Of a DNA stretch of 64,000 nucleotides, positions 55,625-64,000 are shown piece by piece. The position numbers and the translations under genes are program-made. Under the pieces are notes generated by a model. That model was not told where the DNA came from. It saw only the letters and a program-made list of their open reading frames with translations, and made no database searches. Location of the stretch: NCBI GenBank assembly GCA_029204225.1, contig MU832039.1, forward strand, positions 1 through 64,000, read 5' to 3'. Source of the stretch: Diphasiastrum complanatum. Taxonomy: Eukaryota > Streptophyta > Lycopodiopsida > Lycopodiales > Lycopodiaceae. Positions within the stretch are counted from its first letter, which is position 1. Each line of letters starts with the position of its first letter.

Positions 55625-56700
55625 TCCGTGAATGTCTTAATCTTTAGACTAAGCAATGCACAAAATTTGTTGTGTGCATTAACACTTAATGCTTTCGTGA
55701 ATATATTGCAACCATGTCCTACATTTTGCAGTATGTTAAGCTCACCTTCTTTTTGAGAACCTTGCCCCTGATGTAGTGATATCTGACTTTAATGTGCTTA
55801 CTCCTAGAGTGAAATCTAGGGTTAGCCGATAAGGCAATAACACTCTGATTATCACAGAATAAATACAGATTAATATCTGATAGTAAATTTTTCAACTAAA
55901 ACGCTTCCTTGATAGATTGAGAAGCAACAATGTATTATGTTTCTGAAGAAGAAAGTGCGATAGAGGTTTTCTTACAATTGTTCGATGAGATAGGACCGCC
56001 GTTGAAGAAGAATGTAAATCCAAATGTGGACTTACGATTGTCTACATCTCCTCCCTAGCTTGCAACAAAATATCCACTAAGCTGATGAAGATTGTCATTG
56101 CTGACATCTCCATAGCTTGCATCTGAATATCTACTAAGCTGATGAAGATTGTCGTTGCTAACATCTCCATAGTAGATGCACTGATCCATGGTAGCTCGAA
56201 TATACCTCATGACTCTTATGAGAGCCTTCCAATGGGTAATGCCAAGACTAGCCATATATTGGCTGAGTGAGCTTACTGCAAAAGAAATATCTGGTGTTGT
56301 ACAGACCATCGCGCACATGAGATATCCAAGTATCAATCGATAAGGATACTCTCTCATCTGCTCCTCTTCCTGCTTGGTCTAGGGACATTGGTCATTTGAC
56401 AAATGCAGGCCTGGATCCATCAATGAGTGAGCTAATTTACAATTCATTAGATTGTATATGTTAAAAAAATTGTGAAGATACATTTGTTTAGTGATGTAAA
56501 TCAGTCATTTTGCTCTGTCTCTGTGGATTTGAATTCCTAGACAGAAGTGAGCTTCACCCAGATCAATCATGTCGAACTCTGAAAACAACATCTGCTTAGA
56601 ATCCTTGACCAAATTGGTGGTGTTGCTTTGAAAGAAACATATCATCCACGTATAAGGTGATGATAATGAAGGATTGCTGCAATGACTTGGAATAGATGTT
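55625..56700 (-). pseudogene. Copia RT/RNase H fragment, Tork-like, with a 57-bp duplication
   Basis: On the minus strand, an RT piece with the YVDDM region (near 56640) and FDMIDLGEAHF is followed by YRLILGYLMCAMVCTTPDIS and SLSQYMASLGITHWKALIRV. RNase H then contains a 19-residue tandem repeat GDVSNDNLHQLSRYSDASY. After it come ALSSSETEYIVASQSIKE and NPRFHSRSKHI, with stops. No LTR is attached. It belongs to a family unlike A-G. Confidence 0.85.
56059..56172. repeat. 57-bp tandem duplication within RNase H
   Basis: Two units, 56059-56115 and 56116-56172, differ at about seven bases. In the minus frame they duplicate the residues around the first RNase H catalytic aspartate (YSDASY). Confidence 0.9.
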
Positions 56701-56760
56701 GCAATCAGCTAGAGATTAGAGTCTAGTTGGCTGAGTGCCTCTTCGACTGTCGTCGGTTCA

Positions 56761-57616
56761 TGTTGAAAATTATAACTTCTCACTTGACATTGGTTATTGT
56801 AAATGTTGATCCAACATTAGAATAATGTTGATGATTTGATTTCACACGTGTGGAGCCTGTTCCCACATGTTAAAGGATGTACTTTTCATACTTGTATATA
56901 TCTAGAATGATTTTGTATCAATCTAGTTAGTGTGAACATGATATGACTAGTTTTTAGTCAAGTTGACTAGTCACCTAGAAATTAGCTTTTCCTTGCATGT
57001 GCATGAGTAAATGCTCCCACATGGCAAGTGGATGTTCACATGTGTATATAGAGTACTAGAAGATAAGAGTTGACCATTTTCCTTAGATCCTATGTTGTAG
57101 GAAATATTTCTATATTCTAGGAGACTAGCTTTTTGGACTTTAGCCATATTCTAGAAGGTCAACTTTGGATAAAGGATGGATCAAATGGATAGATCTGAGT
57201 GATGTGGCACTCTTTACATGTGTGAAGACCTGTTGGACTGTACTAGACTCGTGGATGTACTTGATCCATAAAAGGATCATCATTTTGCTAAGAAGATTAA
57301 TGAGACTTTTGCATTGTACACTTTTGTGAGGTTTCTAGTCATTTGTCTTGTGATTTCTATGAATGATTGCTATCTAGGATTAATGTACTTGTTATTTCAG
57401 GTGCAGGCCATACTGTGGACAATACTCCACACGTGTGAGGCCGCTCTCACTAATTTATGATGTGTTGATCTATTGCTCTTGCTTAAATCCAAGTGTATTG
57501 AATCTAGATCAAGATCTAATGTGTAGAACTTGATAGATCCATTGATTAAACAACCAATAACTCTCTATGATTGTAAAGTACAATCATTATTGTCCTAAAA
57601 ATTGTAAAATTTATCA
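56761..57616 (+). repeat. 5' LTR of element F
   Basis: About 856 bp, TGTTGAAAATT to TTTATCA, bounded on the right by the primer site. The left edge is inferred from the homologous start at 54820. It has CACACGTGTG at 56843-56852 and 57428-57437 and a TATATAGAG box near 57045. Confidence 0.75.
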
Positions 57617-57628
57617 TGGTATCAGAGC
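57617..57628 (+). promoter_or_regulatory. Primer-binding site of element F (tRNA-iMet)
   Basis: TGGTATCAGAGC abuts the LTR end TTATCA. Confidence 0.94.
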
Positions 57629-58207
57629 TAAGTAAGAGAGTGATCATTGAATCATAAATCTTGTAAGATCATTGGCAAAATTTGTTTTTGGCCAATACTT
57701 GTGAGGGCGAGTTCATCTAGAGTGATAGCTTGAATTCATTTGGATCAAAACGACTTGGAGGCTGTGTATGTACTTTTCACACGTGTGAAACTGTACAACA
57801 ACTTTCATTTCAAGTTACTTTGTGTTTTTGGTCCCAAAATCACAATACTAGTTCATTTTTTGTGCTTTTTGAAGCATAGTATTGATCTAGATTCAATCTA
57901 GCTAATGCTTATGACCAAATAGAGTTTTGGATCATTGAAGTATTTCTTTCTAGAGTCTAAGACCAGAGCTTAGAGGCTGATTTGTTCAGATCCTTAGTTG
58001 AAGTGAAATCTCTAAGAAAAGTGTAAAGCAATTTTTTTTTGTGAGAGTGAAAGCTAGGAATTTTTGGCAAGATCTTTGTGTATCATTCAAGCTTGTGTGC
58101 TAGTTTGATAGAGACAAGACTATAGGAATTCTTGTAAGCTTTAGGCCTTTCATAGACTTTTAAAAATCAGAAATCTTTGTGATTTTAAGAAGAGCATTCA
58201 TTCTACA

Positions 58208-60270
58208 ATGTCATCCATGGGTGGATATTTGATGGAATCAAGTGAGAGACTCACTTCCACAAATTATTCCATTTGAAAAGTGAGAATGGAATCACTCCTA
58301 GTGATCCATGATCTATTTGACATAGTTCAAGGAGTTGAGGAAGAACCTCAAACTCCCCAAGAACAAGCCAAATACAAGAAGAGAGCAAGATTAGCTCTAC
58401 ATTGCATAAAGTTAAATGTATACAATGACCTCTTGAAAGAGGTGTCTTCTTGTACCTCATCCAAAGAGGCTTGGGATTCATTAAAGAGCATCTATGAATC
58501 CAATAATACTTCAAGAATCCTCATGCTAAGAAATCAAGTTTTCCAAAGCATGAAAGGAAGTGGAGAGAGTGGACAAGAGTATGTCCTTAGGATCAAATCT
58601 CTTAACAAGGAGTTAAGTGCAATAGGAGAGAAGATCCAAGATCAAGAGCTAGTACAAATCATCTTGAATGGTCTAGGTGATGGGTTCACCAACTTAGTCC
58701 AATCATTTGCCATTCAAGACACTCTTCCATCCATTGAAAAGTTGCACAATGTTCTTGTGGCCGAGGAGAGTAGGCTTCTACACCTCAAGACAAGAATGGA
58801 TAGCATGTCACTTAATGGAGGAGAGGAGAAGACTAACTTTACATCTAAAGTCAAGAAGAAGCAACATCCATTCAAGAAAAATCAAGGCAAGGAGGTCGAG
58901 ATGAAGAATGGAGGATCTACTTCCAAAGGCAAAGTGAAGAACAAGGCAAAACTCAAGTGTTTCTTTTGTAGAAAGAAAGGACACTTTGCCTCAGAATGCT
59001 ACTTGAAGAAGAATCAACAAGCCAACGGAGATCAAGGGGACATTGCTCAAGAGGAAGAAGATGAGGATGGATTCAACACATCCTTAATGGTTGCATCTAC
59101 ACCAACTTCAAGTCAAGACATATGGTGGATAGATAGTGGGGCTAGTTCCTACATGTCTTTTAACAAGCATTATTTTTTTACTCTTCTATCTTGTAATGAC
59201 TCTAAGAAGTCAATATACACTGCTAGTGATCAAGCATGCAAGATAGATGGCATAGGATCTATACCTCTTTGTTTAGGCATATCTAAAAGGATAGATCATG
59301 ATAAGTGCATAGCTAGTGGCATTAAGCAAGGTAGACTTTTCAAGTTGGATGCTAATGTTGCAAGTGAAACTGTGAACTTGGCTAGGGAGGAGCTATCTCA
59401 AGTGGAGCTATGGCATAAGAGATTTGGCCATCCTAAACTTCAATCTATGGAGTCAATGGCAAGCAAGGAACTACATCTCGTCCTACCAAGAGCCTTCAAG
59501 AAGTGTGGAAAGATGTGTGAGGCATTGCCTTGCAAAGTCACACAAATCTTCTTACAAGAGATCTTCATCAAGATCTACCTCTCCCTTGAATCTCATACAT
59601 TCTAATGTACATAGTTTTTCACATGCAAGTAATGGAGGTGCTTTGATGTATGTAACTTTTATAGATGATTGTACTAGATTCACATGGATTGAGTTACTAT
59701 CAAAGAAAAGTCTTGTTTATGAAGCTTTCACTAAGTTCAAGTCTCTAGTAGAGAAAAAACTTAGTACTTCCATCAAAGCACTAAGATGTGATAATGGAGG
59801 AGAGTACACCTCCAATAAAATGAAAGACTTTTGTGAGATCAATGGCATTAAGTTGTAATACACTTGTTCCTACACCCCCCAACAAAATGGGATGACCGAG
59901 CGGAAAAATAGGAGTCTATGTGAGTGTGCAAAGTCTTTAAGACTTGATACATCACTTCCCATCTCGTTTTGGGGAGAAGCTATAACATGTGCTAATTACT
60001 TGTGTAATGACTTCCTAGTACTGCTATAGATGAGATCTCACCTTATCAAGCCTTGTTTGATAAGAAACCCAATGTAAAAGATTTTAAGATCTTTGAATGT
60101 ATTTGTTATGTTCACATCCCTTTGGAGACTAGAAGGAAAGAAGATGCTACCTCCTTCAAAGGGATCTTTGTTGGCTATGGAGAAAATAGCAAGGGCTATA
60201 GGATATATGATCCTATATCCAAGAAAGTAAAGGTAAGCAAGGATGTACTTTTTGATGAGTCACAATTGTG
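58208..60270 (+). pseudogene. Gag-protease-integrase of element F (broken)
   Basis: The ATG at 58208 opens MSSMGGYLMESSERLTSTNY, but a TGA replaces the conserved tryptophan codon at 58274-58276 (codon 23). The frame then runs to 59605, with the zinc knuckle CFFCRKKGHFASEC, protease WWIDSGASSYM and pre-integrase LWHKRFGHPKL. After a frameshift near 59530, the integrase core has MYVTFIDDCTRFTW, RCDNGGEYTSN and TPQQNGMTERKNR, with a stop at 59856. The tail PLETRRKEDATSFKGIFVGY ends in VSKDVLFDESQL. It is not functional. Confidence 0.9.
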
Positions 60271-60736
60271 ATGCAAGTGACGTCAAGAGGATTGGTGGAT
60301 CCTAAGGAGAGTTATTGGCATTCAAATTGAGGCATATTGAAGAAGAAAAATAGAGTTTTACATGCTTGAAGGCTGTACTATCAAAGATCCTTTATTGTAG
60401 GAGTCAAAATAGCAAATTTTGACTATTTTTCAATTTTCTTCAATCTAAGAAGCATTGTTTGGATCTATGATCCTATGAATGGATGAAACTTTCTAAATGA
60501 TAAATCTGACTTTTTTAAGCTATTTCACACGTGTGAACTCAGATTTACTTCATCCACTTTTGCTTTGAAAAATAAAGTGCAAATTTTGACTAACACCTTG
60601 AAATTGTCATTTTTGGCCTTCTTTGAATTCTCAATCATTTGTTACTTGATTCCAAGTGATCAATAGTTTACATTTAATTAGTTTTGAACCTCTGAAAACA
60701 TTCATTTAGTAAGCCAAAATCAATTCTCTAGGCATG
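60271..60736 (+). other. Leader remnant of element G
   Basis: Non-coding sequence just before the Gag start of G, with a perfect TTCACACGTGTGAA at 60524-60537. No LTR or primer site is present, so the 5' end of G was lost at the junction with F. Confidence 0.6.
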
Positions 60737-62716
60737 ACTTCAATGGGATCTTATCTATTAGAACAAAGTGAGACTCACTTCTACAAATTATGGTACATGG
60801 AAAGTGAGGACAGAATCCATTCTTGTACTTCAAGATCTAATAGATATAGTGAATGGGAATGAGGAGGAGCCTCGTAATCCTCAAGAAATTCCCAAATTCA
60901 AGAAAGGAGCACGTGTTGCTTTTCATGTTTTAAAGCTAAATGTCTCTAATGAAGTTCTAAGAGAGATTAGTTCTTGTGTCAATGCTCAAGAAGCATGCAG
61001 TACTCTTCAATCCATTTATGAGTCTAATTTTTTTTTTCAAGAGTCCTTACTCTAAGAAATATGATTTTTCAAAGTTTTCAAAGAAAGGATAAAAGTGCTT
61101 CATCCTATGTTTCTAGAGTCAAGGATCTCCATAAAGATCTTTGTTGCATAGATGATTCTATCAAATTCAAAGAAATTGTTCAAGTTATTTTGAATGGATT
61201 AAGTGAGGATTTTAATACCATTGTTCAATCTTATGCAATTAAAAAGGACTTGCCATCTTTAGAAGCCTTACAAGGAGTCTTGATAGCCGAGGAGCATAGG
61301 CATCAAACTCGAGTGGCAAGATTTGAGGAAGTGATCAAGCACTCTTCACCAAATCCAAGAGAAAAGACAAGAAGAATGGCAAGAGCTCCAAGGACAACAC
61401 AAAAGCAATGGAGAAGACATCCGAGGAGGAACCAAGCTCATCAAATGTGAAGAAGAACAAGGACAAGGTTACTTGTTTCTCATGTGACAAAAAGGGGCAT
61501 TCTGCCTCCCAATGCTACAAAAGGAAAAAGCAAGCCAACATCACTTGTGAAGATGAATCTCCTTGTGACAAAGAAGATTCAATTATGATGTCTAACTTTT
61601 CATCTTCCTCTTTCAAGCATTCTAATGTATGGTGGCTAGATAGTGGTGCCTCATCCCACATGAGTAGTGATAAAAACTCTTTTTGTAATCTTGTACCATA
61701 CAAAGGATCTAGATGTTGTATCTATACAGCAAATGATGAGGAATGTATGATAGAAGGCATATAAAGCATATCTCTAGATAAGCCTGATCTCAATGATGTG
61801 CTCTATTTTCCTAGTTTGACTAAAAATCTAATAAGTGTAGGCCAACTCAATGATGATGGTCTACAAGTAGATTTTAAAGATGGTACTTGCTTGATCATAA
61901 AAGATGATGATATAATAGCATCAAGTTCTCATTTTGGAAGGTTATTCAAGCTTGATGGAAATGGAAAAGCTAATCTTTGCTCGGATATTGTGCTACAAGG
62001 AAAGCTTTCAAATGAAGATCTATGGCATAGGAGGTTGGGCCGTCCCAACTCCAAGGCCATACAATCTATGTGCAAGTTGGATCTAGCTCATGGTTTGCCT
62101 AAGTCCATGATCAAGGAGCCAAGTCCTTGTGATGCATGTGCATTGGCCAAATCACATGCAAGGCCACGTCAAAGATCAATCATCAAGTCCAAAGCACCTT
62201 TGGAACTCATCCATAGTGACATTCATTTCTCATCCACCAAGAGCAAGGGTGGAGCTACATGTTTTATAACATTTATAAATGATTACTCACGGTTTTGCTG
62301 GGCTTATCTCTTATCTTCTAAAGCACTTGCATATGAAACTTTTGTGAAGTTCAAAGCTTTTGTTGAGAATCAACTATCATGTAAAATTAAAGCTTTGAGA
62401 AGTGATAATGGAGGTGAATACATCTCCACAAAGTTCATAAACTTTTGTAATGATTTTGGCATTAGAAGAGATTTCACTTGTTCCTACTCTCCTCAATCTA
62501 ATGGAGTGCCCGAAAGAAAAAGTAGAACTCTATGTGAATGTGCAAAGGCACTTAGACTATGAGTCTCACTTTCTAGAGACTTTTGGGGAGAAGCAATAGT
62601 ATGTGCTAACTATCTTTGCAATTTTTTGCCAAATCATGCTATAGAAGATATTTCACCTTATGAAAAGTTGTATGGAAGGACACCCGAGGTCAATCATCTT
62701 AGAACATTTGGATGTG
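60737..62716 (+). pseudogene. Copia element G: Gag-protease-integrase (broken)
   Basis: MTSMGSYLLEQS is followed by a two-base loss, and the frame resumes at LTSTNYGTWKVRTES. Further breaks occur near 61045 (a T-run), 61400, 61762 and 62562. Visible domains are Gag, the zinc knuckle CFSCDKKGHSASQC, protease WWLDSGASSHM, pre-integrase LWHRRLGRPNS with CDACALAKSH, and the integrase core CFITFINDYSRFCW, LRSDNGGEYIS and PQSNGVPERKSR. FINDYS has N in place of the usual second D. It is cut at 62716 in the integrase tail by the LTR that follows. Confidence 0.88.
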
Positions 62717-62720
62717 TATG

Positions 62721-63210
62721 TGTAAAGACCACTAGGGACGATCCCCTAAGATGAGGATAGGAAAACAAAAGAGAGACTATGGAGCAAAACCACCCAACCA
62801 ATCCTAGATCCCTCCTAGAGAATCCTCCTGGATCTAGTCCCCAAGCCATGTCAATATGACAACAAGAGGAGAAGAGCTCATTAGGTAACCTAGACCAAGT
62901 CCTCGATGGAATAATCACTACCTCAATATATAGAGAGTAGGATCCTGTGCATGAGCACATGCAATTCCCATGCAGGTCAACTATAAATAGGTTACAGCTC
63001 TACATACATACCTCTTGCCTATATCAATCACACGTACATGCACTACTCCATATGTCTCAATTAGAGTGTCTGGGTCCTCTCAAGGTCATTAGTCACCAAC
63101 AGGCCTTGACCTGGAATAAAATCTAGGCGTGACCAATAATCTTGAACACTGGAGGGCCGGTCTACCATATTAGGACTATTCCATGTCCTTAGCGGAATAT
63201 GGCCGTAACA
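62721..63210 (-). repeat. Gypsy 3' LTR on the minus strand
   Basis: 490 bp, TGTAAAGACC to GGCCGTAACA on the plus strand. On the minus strand it begins TGTTACGGCC directly after a purine-rich AACAGAGGCAGAA. The TATAAATAGG near 62981 is on the plus strand and may be chance. It truncates element G. The other LTR lies outside the window. Confidence 0.65.
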
Positions 63211-64000
63211 TTCTGCCTCTGTTAAATAGGTTATGTCCTCAGAACGGGAAAAAGAAAATATGAAACCATTCCTTAAGCTTTCAAATCTTTCTCATGAATC
63301 ATTATTTTTAGTCTGATCTTTCCATTTAAATAAGTACTCAAAGATGCAACAATATTCAATTGCTTGCTCTTACTCTTGAATACTAACTCAAATTCCAAAA
63401 GATACACTAAACTATAAATCTTCCAAATGGGTTGATCTACTGTAGGCTGATATTCCAAAGAATATTCTAGCCATTCTGCGGAACATCTTCAAAAATACAA
63501 GCAGGATAGGATTTAAATGTAGAACTTGCCCAACAAGTTTAGACTTTTACGGTATCCGTACTGGCTTAAGTTATTTAGTTCTAAGTTTAAATTGCCATGG
63601 GCACTGCACATAGATATGTAATTTCAAGTTATGTAAAAGTTAGTCACAGAGGCCTATTGGGGGTTTGTCCCATGGCACCAGTGTGATTCAAAGTAAGTTA
63701 GTCTATGTGGCTTACTTGTCCCATAATGCATTTCTGTAAGTGACCACCACTCCAAGCAAAAATAGGAGTGGAAGAGTCCATTTTCGAGAAGAATCTCATT
63801 TGCAATACATGCCTATCTTTCTCTCTAAGTGTTCTCCCTTGTGTGGTTTCATGTATAGTGTTACTTCACGTTGTATTGTATATTATTCATCTGGCAACAG
63901 GTTAAGTTAATCTAGGCCCTCCATTCTCTAGTAGGGTAAGCCTAAGAGGAGGAGATTTAGATTAGGGTTTTATCATTTAGGTTAAGCCGTCATTTGTAGT
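63211..64000 (-). pseudogene. Decayed 3' end of a gypsy pol (tentative)
   Basis: On the minus strand just before the purine tract, a broken frame includes KWKDQTKNNDS followed by a stop and ERFESL. This is reminiscent of a chromodomain tail of chromovirus-type gypsy elements. The remaining sequence to the window edge has no recognisable frame. Confidence 0.3.

Larger units (their letters stand above)
56761..60270 (+). mobile_element. Copia element F, 5' portion
   Basis: This plus-strand element has a 5' LTR, primer site, leader, Gag, protease and integrase. The element is cut at 60270, after the integrase tail. RT, RNase H and the 3' LTR are missing, and the leader of another element (G) follows directly. 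Confidence 0.85.

Overview
This is an AT-rich stretch of plant nuclear DNA that consists almost entirely of nested and broken LTR retrotransposons. The elements show plant-type Copia polyproteins in the order Gag zinc knuckle, protease, integrase, reverse transcriptase (RT), RNase H. Their primer-binding sites match the 3' end of initiator tRNA-Met. There are also pieces of Ty3/gypsy elements and one small island with a host-type gene. The density of elements and long gene-poor spacing fit a large-genome seed plant, possibly a gymnosperm. That is an inference, and no species can be named from the sequence alone.

Layout. 1-10504: Copia element B (minus strand, running off the left edge) is split by the full-length Copia element A (1262-7418, plus strand, 682-bp LTRs about 1% diverged, target duplication CATCC). 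11.3-16.3 kb: a Copia gag scrap, a minus-strand gypsy gag with its primer site and LTR, a Copia integrase/RT scrap and a second gypsy LTR piece. 16.5-17.85 kb: a minisatellite, a perfect 20-bp hairpin, and a Copia protease-integrase fragment. 19.1-21.0 kb: the only likely host gene, a 242-aa single-pass membrane protein of an uncharacterised plant family. 21-25.5 kb: microsatellites, an imperfect tandem triplication, a tRNA-derived SINE-like head and a degraded LTR-like repeat. 25.5-33.7 kb: broken Copia elements, including element C, which is the same family as B. 33.7-42.6 kb: a gypsy pol interrupted by Copia element D (34283-40136, minus strand). D has two LTRs that look identical and an intact 1316-residue polyprotein; it is the youngest element and the best candidate for activity. 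42.6-48.2 kb: another gypsy gag and a solo LTR of the B/C family with target duplication AGTAT. 48.2-50.2 kb: Copia 3' fragments. 50.9-54.3 kb: a non-coding element with direct terminal repeats (LARD-like), whose left repeat carries a 365-bp inverted-repeat (MITE-like) insertion; the right repeat shows the empty site. 54.8-62.7 kb: Copia element F fused to Copia element G, plus an RT-RNase H scrap. 62.7-64 kb: an LTR of a minus-strand gypsy element.

Nothing here works as a gene pathway. The biology is that of transposition: D could supply a complete Gag-Pol, A is one frameshift away from coding, and all other elements are decayed or rearranged. The most unusual shared signal is a 14-bp palindrome, TTCACACGTGTGAA, or its CACACGTGTG core. 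It recurs in the LTRs or leaders of several Copia families whose LTRs are otherwise dissimilar.
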